Assembly: GCF_003853415.1 (NCBI RefSeq)
Contig: NZ_QTPP01000019.1
Location: forward strand, 1 to 64,000
DNA length: 64,000 bases
Origin: Burkholderia sp. Bp9142
Lineage (GTDB): Bacteria > Pseudomonadota > Gammaproteobacteria > Burkholderiales > Burkholderiaceae
Direction of reading: 5' to 3'
Below the pieces are notes generated by a model, which did no database searches, had not been told where the DNA came from, and worked only from the letters and a program-made list of their open reading frames with translations. Positions 54,248 through 63,879 of the stretch are shown here, piece by piece. The position numbers and the translations under genes were made by a program. The first letter of the stretch is position 1. Each line of letters starts with the position of its first letter.

Positions 54248-55651
54248 ATGACGATTCCCTTCAAATCGCTGATCCTGCGCGGTGCCGCGGTCGCGCTCGT
54301 CGCCGCGCTCGGCTACACCGGCTACATGCTGTCGCGGCTCGCGCCGATCGCGACGGGCTATGCCGCGAAGGCGCTGTGTTCCGGCGTGTTCGTATCGGGC
54401 CGTCCGGCCGCGTCGGTGATCGACGTCGACATCATGGCCGGCGTGCATCCGCTGCTGAAACTGGTGCGCCCGTCGATCGATCCCGAGCATCATCGCGCCG
54501 TCGCGACCTTCGCCGGCTTCGCGCGACGCGAGGCGGACTTCCGTCCCGGGCTCGGCTGCACGCTCGCGCTCGGGCCGTCGCCCGGCGTGCTGCCGGCCGC
54601 GCTGCCGCCCGTCGCCGACCCGCCGCCCGCGAAAGAAGCGGCGCCGGCCGTCGCGCCCGCCGGCATCGACTCCCGCAAGCTGCAGGCCGCGCTCGACCGC
54701 GCGTTCGACGAACCCGATCCGGCACGGCCGCGGCGCACCCGTGCGGTCGTCGTGATGTGGCGCGGGCAGGTGATCGCCGAACGCTACGCGCCCGGCTTCA
54801 CGGCCGACACGCCGCTGCCCGGCTGGTCGATGACGAAGACCGTGACGGCCGCGCTGGTCGGCGTGCTCGTCGCGCGGCACAAGCTGTCGCCGGAGGCGTC
54901 GGCGCTGCTGCCCGAATGGCGCGACCGCGGCGACCCGCGCGCGCCGATCACGCTCGACGAGCTGCTGCGGATGACGAGCGGCCTGCAATTCAACGAAGAC
55001 TACGACGACCCGCTGTCCGACGTCGCCGTGATGCTGTTCACACAGCCCGACACCGCGCGCTTCGCGTCGGCCAAGCCGCTCGCCGCAAAGCCCGGCACGC
55101 AGTGGTACTACTCGAGCGGCACGAGCGCGATCGTCGCACGCGTGATGCGCGACGCGATGGGCGGCACCGAGGACGACTACCTTGCGTTTCCGCGCCGCGC
55201 GCTGTTCGCGCCGCTCGGAATGCGCGGCGCGGTGTTCGAGCCCGATGCGGCCGGCACGCTCGGCAGCGCGTCGTTCATGTATGCGAGCGCGCGCGACTGG
55301 GCGCGCTTCGGGCAGCTTCTGCTGCAGGACGGGGTGTGGGACGGACAGCGGCTGCTGCCGGAAGGCTGGGTGCGCTACCTGACGCGCGCGACGCCGCTGT
55401 CGACGCGCCAGGAATTCGGCGCGCATCTGTGGGTCAAGGTGCCGGAGCCGTTCAACGATCGCGATGCGCACGCGAGCGCGATGCCGGCCGACGCGTTTCA
55501 CGCGGTCGGCCATGAAGGCCAGTTCGTGAGCGTGGTGCCGAGCCGCGAACTGGTGGTCGTGCGGCTCGGGTTGTCGCGGCCGGAATCCGCGTGGAATCAC
55601 GAGGCGTTTCTCGCGCGCGTGCTCGAGGCCGTACCGGCATCCGGCTCGTGA
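54248..55651 (+). CDS. Serine hydrolase, beta-lactamase (class C/esterase) family
   Basis: A 467-residue protein with an N-terminal membrane anchor (AAVALVAALGYTGYML, about 13-29). The penicilloyl-type motifs are SMTK (S194, K197), the YSS tyrosine motif near Y288 (YYSSGTS) and GHEGQFVSVVPSRELVVV for the third motif. Such periplasmic enzymes are esterases or DD-peptidase-like rather than true beta-lactamases in most cases. GAGGACG precedes ATG 54248. Confidence 0.85.
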   Translation: MTIPFKSLILRGAAVALVAALGYTGYMLSRLAPIATGYAAKALCSGVFVSGRPAASVIDVDIMAGVHPLLKLVRPSIDPEHHRAVATFAGFARREADFRPGLGCTLALGPSPGVLPAALPPVADPPPAKEAAPAVAPAGIDSRKLQAALDRAFDEPDPARPRRTRAVVVMWRGQVIAERYAPGFTADTPLPGWSMTKTVTAALVGVLVARHKLSPEASALLPEWRDRGDPRAPITLDELLRMTSGLQFNEDYDDPLSDVAVMLFTQPDTARFASAKPLAAKPGTQWYYSSGTSAIVARVMRDAMGGTEDDYLAFPRRALFAPLGMRGAVFEPDAAGTLGSASFMYASARDWARFGQLLLQDGVWDGQRLLPEGWVRYLTRATPLSTRQEFGAHLWVKVPEPFNDRDAHASAMPADAFHAVGHEGQFVSVVPSRELVVVRLGLSRPESAWNHEAFLARVLEAVPASGS

Positions 55652-55714
55652 CGGCCGCGGCGCGGCGGCGGCAATCAGGCCGCCACGCCGCCGCACCGCG
55701 CGACCTGCGATGCG

Positions 55715-56410
<696 letters not shown>

Positions 56411-56478
56411 TTATACACGAGCGCGCGGGAATCGACAGGGCCGCACACGAAATCGGTGTTTCCGGCCCGCCGCCTCGC

Positions 56479-56949
56479 TCACATCGGCTTGAGCACCATC
56501 AGGAAATAGACGGTCAGCATCGCGAAAAACGCCGGATAGCCGAGCAGTTCCCAGCGCTTCGCATAGCGCCAGTAGCGCGCCGGCAGCGCGGCGTCGCCGT
56601 TCGCGTGCGCGAGCTTCGCCATCGCGGCCAGCTCGATCTGCAGCCACACGACCGGCAGCCAGCACGCGCCCGCGATCGCATACAGCACGATCGACGCGAC
56701 GAGCCACGGTGTCTCCCACGGCCAGCCGGCCGTATGCGCGAGCCACAGTCCGGACGCGGGCTGGAACAGCACGGCCGGCGTCGTGAACCACCAGTCCGCG
56801 CGCACCACGAGGCGCGACACGGCGGCGATCGCCGGCACCGAGCGCGTGCGGTTCGCGAAGAACAGGTAGAACGCGGTGCCGAAGCCCGTGCCGACCATCA
56901 GCACCGAGGACAGGATATGCAGCGCCTTGACGACGAGATAGGTATTCAT
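56479..56949 (-). CDS. DUF2269 integral membrane protein
   Basis: A 156-residue protein with four hydrophobic segments. MNTYLVVKALHILSSVLMVGTGFGTAF, with the conserved histidine KALHILSS, is the DUF2269 opening. Its ATG overlaps the stop of the upstream SDR-DoxX gene by four bases (ATGA), so the two are translationally coupled. Function unknown; cofactor or quinone binding has been proposed for the fold but is not shown. Confidence 0.85.
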   Translation of the reverse strand: MNTYLVVKALHILSSVLMVGTGFGTAFYLFFANRTRSVPAIAAVSRLVVRADWWFTTPAVLFQPASGLWLAHTAGWPWETPWLVASIVLYAIAGACWLPVVWLQIELAAMAKLAHANGDAALPARYWRYAKRWELLGYPAFFAMLTVYFLMVLKPM

Positions 56950-58199
56950 ACGTGTTCTTCTTCTGAAAAAAGGATCAACAGGATCGCGAGAATCGGCACG
57001 TTCTTGAGCACGGGGCCGAACGGTTCGGCAAGCAGGCCGGGCATCGTGACCGCGATGACGGCCGAATACGCGACGATCAGCGCGCCTTGCGCGGCCCACA
57101 GGCGACGCGACGGCGCGGCAACGGTCGCCACGCCGAACGCGAAGTCCAGCGCGCAGGCCGCGTAGAGCGCGATCAGCGCGGGCAGCCCGGTCAGGTGCGC
57201 GCGGGCGAGCATCGCGAGGCTGTCGCTCAGCGGGTGGACGAAAGCGCTCACGACGGCCGTCCAGATCCAGACGATCGCAAGCGCGCCGAGCAGCAGCGGC
57301 CGCCGCCACATCGCGAGCGCGTCGCGGCGCAGCGTGATCGCGTCGGCGCCGATGAAACTGCGCAGGCCGCGCGGCGGCCGGCCGAGCACGGCCGCAAACG
57401 CCGCGGGATCGCCGGTGTTGCCGCCGCACAGCATCGTCCACGTGTCGCGGGTCAGCATCGCGCCCGGCATCGTGCCGAACAGCGCGGCCGCCGCGCCGAC
57501 CAGCGGGCCCGGCAGCGCAATGCGGGCCGCCGCCGGGAAGCCCAGCGCGGCGCGATAGCTGCTCAGCATGTCGCGGTACTCGACTTCATCGCCGCCGACC
57601 GCGTCGATGACCGGGTTGCCGGCCGCCGGCGAATCGACGAGCCGTGCGACGAGTTCGGCGAGATCGTCGACGTGCACGGGGCGCAGCCGTTGATGGCCGC
57701 CCGCCGGCAACGCGTGCACGGGCAGGCTCGCGAGCATCCGGAAGAATCGTGCCGACGTGCCGGACGTTCCGTAGACGAGCGCGGGCCGCACGATCCGGTA
57801 ATCGACCGGCAGCGTCTGCAGGAAGGTGTCGGCGGCGGACTTGCTGGCGAAATACGGCGTGTCGCCGCGCTCGACGCCCAGCGCCGAGATCTGGATCACG
57901 CGTCGCACGCCGGCGCGGCAGCATGCGGTGAAGAGCGCGCACGGCGCCGCGCGATGCACGGTATCGAGCGTCGCATCGCGCCGGTCGGCGAGGATCCCGA
58001 CCGCATTGATCACGACGTCGACACCGTCCAGCCGGGCGAGCCACGCGTCGGGATCGAGATCCTTCGCGAAATCGATCGCGACGTCGTGCGGGCCGGCTGC
58101 ATGCCGCACGCCGCGCAGCACGCGATGGCCGCCGGCTTCGAGCCGCGCGCCCAGCGCCCGCCCGATGAACCCGTTCGCGCCGCAGACGAGGATGTTCAT
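56946..58199 (-). CDS. Atypical SDR fused to a DoxX-like membrane domain
   Basis: A 417-residue two-domain protein. Residues 1-300 form an NAD(P)H-binding atypical SDR (GANGFIGRALGARL motif at 7-20; Y-x3-K replaced by the YFASKSAAD segment), and residues about 310-417 hold four hydrophobic segments of the DoxX-like type (LLLGALAIVWIWTAVVSAFV and on). Fusion of a soluble reductase with a membrane quinone-type domain suggests electron transfer at the inner membrane. It is preceded by a palindrome matching the operator of the GbsR/MarR gene. Confidence 0.85.
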   Translation of the reverse strand: MNILVCGANGFIGRALGARLEAGGHRVLRGVRHAAGPHDVAIDFAKDLDPDAWLARLDGVDVVINAVGILADRRDATLDTVHRAAPCALFTACCRAGVRRVIQISALGVERGDTPYFASKSAADTFLQTLPVDYRIVRPALVYGTSGTSARFFRMLASLPVHALPAGGHQRLRPVHVDDLAELVARLVDSPAAGNPVIDAVGGDEVEYRDMLSSYRAALGFPAAARIALPGPLVGAAAALFGTMPGAMLTRDTWTMLCGGNTGDPAAFAAVLGRPPRGLRSFIGADAITLRRDALAMWRRPLLLGALAIVWIWTAVVSAFVHPLSDSLAMLARAHLTGLPALIALYAACALDFAFGVATVAAPSRRLWAAQGALIVAYSAVIAVTMPGLLAEPFGPVLKNVPILAILLILFSEEEHV

Positions 58200-58268
58200 G
58201 TCGCACTCCGCGGTGCGGCATGCCGGCGGATCGACAGCATGGCCTTGTTCATTTTCATCCTCTATCTA

Positions 58269-58298
58269 CAGTTATTTCTGTAATTACAGAAATAACGA
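58269..58298. promoter_or_regulatory. GbsR/MarR operator before the SDR-DoxX operon
   Basis: GTTATTTCTGTA-AT-TACAGAAATAAC (58271-58296) is a perfect 12-bp dyad around AT. It matches the element before the regulator gene (58895-58924) over the outer arms. Confidence 0.75.
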
Positions 58299-58340
58299 CC
58301 TCAAAAAAAGCGGGCTGCGTGCCCGCACGTCCGATCCCGC

Positions 58341-58874
58341 TTACTTCGACGACTTGCGCCTGACCGCCTGGCTGATCTTCGCGCCGATCCCGAGCGCCTT
58401 CATCAGCGTGTCGGGCTTGAGCCGCAGCATCTCGTCCGACCAGGTCGTGAGCGTCTCGACGAACTGCAGCGTGTCGCGGATGCGCTGTTCGGTCTCGCGG
58501 CTTTCATCGGCGATCTCGGGGCTCGTCAGGCAATCGCGCAGCACCGTGAGCGTCGGTTCGATCTCGCGCTGCCGCCGCCCTTCGACAATCAGCTTGAACA
58601 GTTCCCAGATGTCGGTCGACGTCTCGAAGTGGTCGCGGCGATCGCCCAGCACGTGCACGACCTTCGCGAGCCGCCACGCCTGCAGTTCCTTCAGGCTGGT
58701 GCTGACGTTGGAGCGCGCGACGTTGAGCGTCTCGGCAATCTCGTCGGCCGCGACCGGCCGCCCGGCCAGGTACAGCAGCGCGTGAATCTGCGCGACGGTG
58801 CGGTTGACGCCCCAGCGCGAGCCCATTTCGCCCCAGTGGAGGATGAATCGTTCGGCGATCGGTGTGAGTTCCAT
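58341..58874 (-). CDS. GbsR/MarR family transcriptional regulator
   Basis: A 177-residue regulator starting MELTPIAERFILHWGEMGSRWGVNRTVAQIHALL, the GbsR-type opening, with a winged helix including ADEIAETLNVARSNVSTSLKELQAW (about residues 40-64) and a helical dimerisation tail. I preferred ATG 58874 over an upstream TTG 12 codons earlier, whose codons run through the operator. Matching palindromes before this gene and before the SDR-DoxX/DUF2269 operon indicate self- and operon repression. Confidence 0.87.
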   Translation of the reverse strand: MELTPIAERFILHWGEMGSRWGVNRTVAQIHALLYLAGRPVAADEIAETLNVARSNVSTSLKELQAWRLAKVVHVLGDRRDHFETSTDIWELFKLIVEGRRQREIEPTLTVLRDCLTSPEIADESRETEQRIRDTLQFVETLTTWSDEMLRLKPDTLMKALGIGAKISQAVRRKSSK

Positions 58875-58894
58875 GTCGGGAAATTTAGTTTTTT

Positions 58895-58924
58895 CAGTTA
58901 TTTCTGTCAAGAGAGAAATAACTG
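58895..58924. promoter_or_regulatory. GbsR/MarR operator before its own gene
   Basis: CAGTTATTTCT (58895-58905) and its exact reverse complement AGAAATAACTG (58914-58924) flank the octamer GTCAAGAG. The same arms and total length occur at 58269-58298. Confidence 0.78.
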
Positions 58925-59082
58925 ACGGCGACGTGAATCGCTGCGCCGGCGGTCCGCCGCCGGGCGTTCGCGACGGCCGTCACCGCCCGCCTTTCCCTCC
59001 GTGCCCGCCCGCTTCCTTTACAATGCGCGGAATTTTTCCGATTTCAGGCCGTCCCCGCCTTTCTGACTAGACAGAGGTTTCC

Positions 59083-60285
59083 ATGATCATCAAACCGCGC
59101 GTGCGTGGCTTCATCTGCGTGACGACTCATCCGGTCGGCTGCGAAGCCAACGTCAAGGAACAGATCGACTACGTGACTTCGCACGGCCCGATCGCCAACG
59201 GCCCGAAGAAGGTGCTCGTGATCGGCGCGTCGACCGGCTACGGCCTCGCCGCCCGGATCTCGGCCGCCTTCGGCTCGGGTGCGGACACGCTGGGCGTGTT
59301 CTTCGAGCGCGCCGGCAGCGAGACGAAGCCGGGCACCGCCGGCTGGTACAACAGCGCCGCGTTCGAGAAGTTCGCCGCGGAAAAGGGGCGCTATGCGCGC
59401 AGCATCAACGGCGACGCCTTCTCCGACAAGGTCAAGCAGGTCACGATCGACACCATCAAGCAGGATCTCGGCAAGGTCGACCTGGTCGTCTACAGCCTCG
59501 CGGCACCGCGCCGCACGCATCCGAAGACGGGCGAAACGATCAGCTCGACGCTCAAGCCGGTCGGCAAGTCGGTCACGTTCCGCGGCCTCGACACCGACAA
59601 GGAAGTGATCCGCGAAGTCTCGCTCGAGCCGGCGACGCAGGAAGAGATCGACGGCACCGTCGCCGTGATGGGCGGCGAGGACTGGCAGATGTGGATCGAC
59701 GCGCTCGATGAAGCCGGCGTGCTGGCCGACGGCGCGAAGACGACCGCGTTCACGTATCTCGGCGAGCAGATCACGCACGACATCTACTGGAACGGCTCGA
59801 TCGGCGAAGCGAAGAAGGATCTCGACAAGAAGGTGCTGTCGATCCGCGACACGCTGGCCGCGCACGGCGGCGATGCGCGCGTGTCGGTGCTGAAGGCCGT
59901 CGTCACGCAGGCGAGCTCGGCGATTCCGATGATGCCGCTCTACCTGTCGCTGCTGTTCAAGGTGATGAAGGAGAAAGGCACGCACGAAGGCTGCATCGAG
60001 CAGGTGTACGGGCTCCTGAAGGACAGCCTGTACGGCGCGACGCCGCACGTCGACGAAGCAGGCCGTCTGCGTGCGGACTACAAGGAACTCGATCCGCAAG
60101 TGCAGGGCAAGGTCGTCGCGATGTGGGACAACGTCACGAACGAGAACCTGTACGAGATGACCGACTTCGCCGGCTACAAGACCGAGTTCCTGCGCCTGTT
60201 CGGCTTCGAGATCGCCGGCGTCGACTACGACGCGGACGTGAACCCGGACGTGAAGATCCCGGGCATCATCGACACCACTGTCTGA
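59083..60285 (+). CDS. fabV: Enoyl-[acyl-carrier-protein] reductase
   Basis: A 400-residue FabV-type trans-2-enoyl-ACP reductase, which completes fatty acid elongation with NADH and is intrinsically insensitive to triclosan. The opening [28 protein letters not shown] and the nucleotide loop [14 protein letters not shown] are diagnostic. The active-site pair Y235 and K244 shows the FabV-specific Y-x8-K spacing. GAGG lies before ATG 59083. A hairpin ends it against the convergent SDR gene. Confidence 0.95.
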   Translation: MIIKPRVRGFICVTTHPVGCEANVKEQIDYVTSHGPIANGPKKVLVIGASTGYGLAARISAAFGSGADTLGVFFERAGSETKPGTAGWYNSAAFEKFAAEKGRYARSINGDAFSDKVKQVTIDTIKQDLGKVDLVVYSLAAPRRTHPKTGETISSTLKPVGKSVTFRGLDTDKEVIREVSLEPATQEEIDGTVAVMGGEDWQMWIDALDEAGVLADGAKTTAFTYLGEQITHDIYWNGSIGEAKKDLDKKVLSIRDTLAAHGGDARVSVLKAVVTQASSAIPMMPLYLSLLFKVMKEKGTHEGCIEQVYGLLKDSLYGATPHVDEAGRLRADYKELDPQVQGKVVAMWDNVTNENLYEMTDFAGYKTEFLRLFGFEIAGVDYDADVNPDVKIPGIIDTTV

Positions 60286-60292
60286 CGACCGG

Positions 60293-60322
60293 GCCCGCCG
60301 CGCGCAGGGGCGGGCGGCGGGC
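60293..60322. terminator. Terminator between fabV and the convergent SDR gene
   Basis: GCCCGCCGC (60293-60301) pairs with GCGGCGGGC (60314-60322), 8 bases after the fabV stop and 19 bases from the SDR stop. A weak TCTTCC follows. Confidence 0.6.
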
Positions 60323-60340
60323 GGTCTTCCACGGGCGGCG

Positions 60341-61045
60341 TCAGAGCGGCGTCGCCTCGTCCAGATACACACCGGCCGACAGCGTGGCCTTCACCTGTCG
60401 CGTGAAGTCGTCGGTGGACACCTCCTCCGCACCGGATTCGATCGCGTCGTACGCCTGGCGCACGACGTCGGCCGGCGTCGCCTTGGGCACGTCGAGACCG
60501 CGCGTCAGGTCCGTATCGATGAAGCCGGCATGCAGCCCGACCACCTGCGTGCGCTGCTCGCGCAGCGAATGCCGCAGCCCGTTGGTCAGCGCCCACGCGG
60601 CCGACTTCGACACGCCGTAGCCCGACAGGATCGGCCGGTTCATCCAGCTCGCGACGGACAACACGTTCAGGATCGCGCCGCCGCCGTGGCCGGCGAGCGT
60701 TCCCGCGAACGCGCGCGACATCGCCAGCACCCCGAACACGTTGGTTTCGAGGTGATCGCGCAATGCGTCGACCGCGCCGTCGTCGGTCAGGCTGCCGAGC
60801 CGCGCGATGCCCGCGTTGTTGATCAGCAGCGTGACGTCGCGCGCGGCGTCGGCGGCCGCGGCGACCGCCGCCGGATCGGTCACGTCCAGCTTCACGGGCA
60901 CCACGCCCGGCAGCGTCACGCTGGCCGGGTCGCGCGCGCCTGCATAGACCTTGCGCGCCCCGCGTGCGAGCGCCTGCTTCGCGAACTCGAGGCCAAGCCC
61001 GCGGTTCGCGCCCGTGACGAAAACGACTGCACCTTCGATCTTCAT
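60341..61045 (-). CDS. Short-chain dehydrogenase/reductase
   Basis: A 234-residue classical SDR. VFVTGANRGLGLEFAKQAL is the TGxxxGxG motif, LLINNAGIARLGSL the NNAG motif, and the catalytic S-Y-K set lies in LSVASWMNRPILSGYGVSKSAAWALT. GLHAGFIDTDLTRG closes the cofactor site. Substrate unknown. It is divergent from a TetR regulator whose promoter carries two copies of a CAATGG/CCATTG dyad. Confidence 0.88.
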   Translation of the reverse strand: MKIEGAVVFVTGANRGLGLEFAKQALARGARKVYAGARDPASVTLPGVVPVKLDVTDPAAVAAAADAARDVTLLINNAGIARLGSLTDDGAVDALRDHLETNVFGVLAMSRAFAGTLAGHGGGAILNVLSVASWMNRPILSGYGVSKSAAWALTNGLRHSLREQRTQVVGLHAGFIDTDLTRGLDVPKATPADVVRQAYDAIESGAEEVSTDDFTRQVKATLSAGVYLDEATPL

Positions 61046-61270
61046 GATCGTTCCTTTCAGCGAGTGAATGAATCCCGTTCGCGCGGGTTCGCCGCGCGAA
61101 CGGATCCGGTGGAAAACCACGCTGCCATCGCGTACCGAATCGCGGCACCGCCGGCGCCGGGAGCCGGATCGCCCCGCCGCCCGCGCACCGTGGCGCAAAA
61201 GACCGGTGCCGGCTTCCACCCGTGCCGCGCCGGTCGCTTCGCTTCGTTCGCGAAGTCGGCTACACTTGAT

Positions 61271-61291
61271 GTCAATGTCGATCACCATTGT
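61271..61291. promoter_or_regulatory. TetR operator copy 1
   Basis: GTCAATG-T-CGATCACCATTGT, containing a CAATG-N8-CATTG dyad. It repeats at 61328-61348 with 20 of 21 bases identical, 57 bases apart. Confidence 0.65.
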
Positions 61292-61327
61292 CTTTGCGGT
61301 TGCATTGTGTCAGCGCAATTCCGGCAC

Positions 61328-61348
61328 GTCAATGGCGATCACCATTGT
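61328..61348. promoter_or_regulatory. TetR operator copy 2
   Basis: GTCAATG-G-CGATCACCATTGT with a perfect CAATGG-N6-CCATTG dyad, 42 bases before the regulator start. Two sites between divergent genes fit repression of both the SDR and the regulator. Confidence 0.68.
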
Positions 61349-61389
61349 GTTTTTCAATCGATGCAATTGCCGGAATGAGGGAGAGATCG

Positions 61390-61974
61390 ATGGGCGTCTC
61401 GAGACAACAGGCTGCCGAAAACCGCAACGCGATCGTCGCGGCCGCCGAGCGGCTGTTCCGGGTGCGCGGCGTCGACGCGGTGGGGTTGACGGAGCTGATG
61501 AAGGAGGCCGGCTTCACGCAGGGCGGCTTCTACAACCACTTCAAATCGAAGGATGCGCTGGTCGCCGCGGTGATGGAGAAGGCCATGCGGGACCGCGCGG
61601 ATTCGCCGAACGCCGGCAGCGTCGCGAAACAGGTGACGTCGTACCTGTCGACCGCGCATCGCGACAATGTCGAAGCCGGCTGCCCGCTGTCCGGCTTCGC
61701 GGGCGACGCGCCGCGCCTGACCGACGCGGCGCGCGCCTGCTACGCGCACGGCGTCGCCGCGTATCTCGACCGGCTGGAACGGATGGTGGCCGCGGAAGGC
61801 GCGGCCGCGGCCGACACGCGCCGCGACGCGATCGCGGTCTTCAGCCAGATGGTCGGCGCGCTCGTGCTGTCGCGCGCGCTCGCCGGCACCGATCCGGCGC
61901 TGGCCGACGAGATCCTCGACGCGGGGCGGCGCACGCTCGTCGGGCAACCCGACGATCCGGCCGTGCCGGCGTAG
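61390..61974 (+). CDS. TetR-family transcriptional regulator
   Basis: A 194-residue repressor. MGVSRQQAAENRNAIVAAAERLF, then the helix-turn-helix VGLTELMKEAGFTQGGFYNHF (about residues 31-52). The C-terminus contains GCPLSGFAGD, typical of the TetR subgroup with a conserved Cys/Pro motif next to quinone- or aldehyde-related SDR genes. GGGAGAG precedes ATG 61390. Divergent from an SDR, with repeated operators between. Confidence 0.88.
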   Translation: MGVSRQQAAENRNAIVAAAERLFRVRGVDAVGLTELMKEAGFTQGGFYNHFKSKDALVAAVMEKAMRDRADSPNAGSVAKQVTSYLSTAHRDNVEAGCPLSGFAGDAPRLTDAARACYAHGVAAYLDRLERMVAAEGAAAADTRRDAIAVFSQMVGALVLSRALAGTDPALADEILDAGRRTLVGQPDDPAVPA

Positions 61975-62005
61975 CGGCACGGCGGGCGCCAGTCGCGCGC
62001 GATCG

Positions 62006-62584
62006 CTATTCCACGGCCCTCGCCGCATCCCACAGCGGCTGCCGGCCCAACGCGGCATGCCATGTTTCGAATTGCGTGCGCCACGACTCGAACGGTTGCT
62101 TCAGCGGATGACGCGGATCGTCGCTGAGCGCATACGCCATCCCTTCGATCAGCCAGCGCGGCTTGGTCGCGACCGCGAGGTTGCCGAGCACTTCGGCCTG
62201 GCGGTGATGGATCAGTTCGTGCGCGAGAAAGTAGGCTTGCCAGCCGCGCGGCGCGACGACCACGCCGAAATCCCCGAGCGTCAGTGCCGCGCGATCGCCG
62301 AGACCGAACTGGTCGGCACATGCGCGCGTCGAGCAGAACACGACGCGCGGCGCGTCGCGAAACGCGCCCACGGCCGCCGCCGCGCGCGCGTAGCCGTCGC
62401 GATAGAGCTGCTGCGCGGCGCCGAGCTTCGCCGCGTCGTCCGTGCAGATGTCCGCGCTCGGGCATGACACGCCGGGAAGCAACGCGGGCGCGACGACACG
62501 CAGCGGCTTGACGAGCGCGTACGCGGCAATCGGCAGCGCGACGAGCAGGCCCGTGAGGGCAAAGGCGACATGGGAGCGGTTCAT
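62006..62584 (-). CDS. Membrane-anchored HExxH metallopeptidase-like protein
   Basis: A 192-residue protein with an N-terminal hydrophobic segment (VAFALTGLLVALPIAAYALV, residues 6-25). The zinc motif HELIH (H122, E123, H126) and a glutamate 21 residues later (LIEGMAYAL, E147) form a gluzincin-like arrangement. CSTRACADQFGLG and CPSADICTDD add paired cysteines that could form disulfides in the periplasm. No named family recognised; probably a periplasmic peptidase. Start ATG 62584 begins the hydrophobic segment. Confidence 0.72.
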   Translation of the reverse strand: MNRSHVAFALTGLLVALPIAAYALVKPLRVVAPALLPGVSCPSADICTDDAAKLGAAQQLYRDGYARAAAAVGAFRDAPRVVFCSTRACADQFGLGDRAALTLGDFGVVVAPRGWQAYFLAHELIHHRQAEVLGNLAVATKPRWLIEGMAYALSDDPRHPLKQPFESWRTQFETWHAALGRQPLWDAARAVE

Positions 62585-62772
62585 CGAGGCGGCGGTTCGG
62601 GTGACGTTGTGGTGGCGTTTTAGTAGTGCTGTGGCGGCGTGTTCCAGCATGAATATATCGGAGCCGCACTGCCGCCGGCCGGCATTTCCTTTCCGCCCGG
62701 CCTCGAGCCTGCGGCCCCGCTCCGCCGCACGCGTGCCGATCGCGAACCGGATCGCGATCGCATCGCGCCCCG

Positions 62773-63303
62773 TTACACGAGCTGCTTGTGAAAATACGTG
62801 GTCGCGCACAACGCGCCGTCGGGCATCAGCGCATAGTTCGGCACGACGCCGACGCGCTGCCAGCCGGCCCGCTCGTACAGGCGCTCGGCATCGCCGCCCG
62901 TCACCGTGTCGAGCACGAGCACGGTCTTGCCGGCGTCGCGCGCGGCGTCATCGGCCGCCGCCATCAGCCGTGCGGCGATCCCCTGCCGGCGCGCATGACG
63001 GGACACGAGCATCTTCGCGATGTCCGCGCGGTGCGGCTGGTTCTCCGGCTGCGCGGTCACGACCTGCACGGTGCCGACGATCCGGCCGGCAGCGTTCTCG
63101 GCGACCAGCAGGATGCGCTCGCCGCTCGCGACGCCGTCGGCGACGCGCATCCAGAACGCGACGGCCGTCGAACGTTCGATCGGCAACATGAAGCTGACGG
63201 ACGCGCCGCCTTCGACGCAATCGATCAGTACGTCGGCCAGCGCGTCGATGCACGCACGCGCTTCGCTCGCGTCGACGCGGCGGACGGTAACGGATTCGGT
63301 CAT
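62773..63303 (-). CDS. GNAT-family N-acetyltransferase
   Basis: A 176-residue acetyltransferase. AKMLVSRHARRQGIAARLMAAADDAARDAG is the acetyl-CoA-binding Q/RxxGxG/A motif region, followed by VLVLDTVTGGDAERLYERAGWQRVGVVPNYAL. Acyl acceptor unknown. I chose ATG 63303 as the start that gives the family length (MTESVTVRRVDASEARAC). Confidence 0.85.
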   Translation of the reverse strand: MTESVTVRRVDASEARACIDALADVLIDCVEGGASVSFMLPIERSTAVAFWMRVADGVASGERILLVAENAAGRIVGTVQVVTAQPENQPHRADIAKMLVSRHARRQGIAARLMAAADDAARDAGKTVLVLDTVTGGDAERLYERAGWQRVGVVPNYALMPDGALCATTYFHKQLV

Positions 63304-63493
63304 ATCTTCTCCGGCAATCACGCGGACGGCACGCGTTCGGTGGCATGCGCCTGCCAGGATCCACAAGGAACACCGGCATGCGGTCGAGCATGCGCGCCGG
63401 CGGTCGGTGTCCGGCAACACGGCGCCCGGCCCGGTCGACGCGTTACCGCCCCATCATCCTACGCGGTGAAAATTCCCGTTGCATCGCCTATAC

Positions 63494-63509
63494 TTAGCCG
63501 CATGGCTAA
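63494..63509. promoter_or_regulatory. Palindrome overlapping the ArsR start codon
   Basis: TTAGCC-GCAT-GGCTAA, a perfect 6-bp dyad whose right arm runs into the ATG of the ArsR-family gene. It could serve as an autoregulatory operator. Confidence 0.5.
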
Positions 63510-63879
63510 CTTTCAACCCGGTATCAGCGACGTATTCCACGCACTCGCCGATCCGACGCGCTGCGCGATCGTCAGCGCGCTCGGCGACGGCGGGCGGACC
63601 GTTTCGGAACTGGCCGCGCCGTTCGACATGGCGTTGCCGTCGTTCATGAAGCATGTTGCGGTGCTCGAGCGCAGCGGCCTCGTCCAGACCCGGAAAGCCG
63701 GCCGCTCGCGCACCTGCGAGCTGGTCGGCGGCCGGCTGGCGGAAGCCGAGCAATGGCTCGCCGCGCAGCGCGCGCTGTGGGAAGCGCGCGCCGATCGTCT
63801 CGTGGAATTCGTCGAACGCCGCCATCAGGAGGAATACGCGCATGTCAGCAAGCCACGCCGAACCCGCCGAAGCCCATGA
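63502..63879 (+). CDS. ArsR-family transcriptional regulator
   Basis: A 125-residue winged-helix regulator: FHALADPTRCAIVSALGDGGRTVSELAAPFDMALPSFMKHVAVLERSGLVQTRKAGRSRTCELV is the standard ArsR block (about residues 11-76). No metal-binding CVC motif is seen, consistent with the SRPBCC-linked ArsR branch. Its stop overlaps the next gene's start region, and a dyad overlaps its ATG. Confidence 0.9.
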   Translation: MANFQPGISDVFHALADPTRCAIVSALGDGGRTVSELAAPFDMALPSFMKHVAVLERSGLVQTRKAGRSRTCELVGGRLAEAEQWLAAQRALWEARADRLVEFVERRHQEEYAHVSKPRRTRRSP

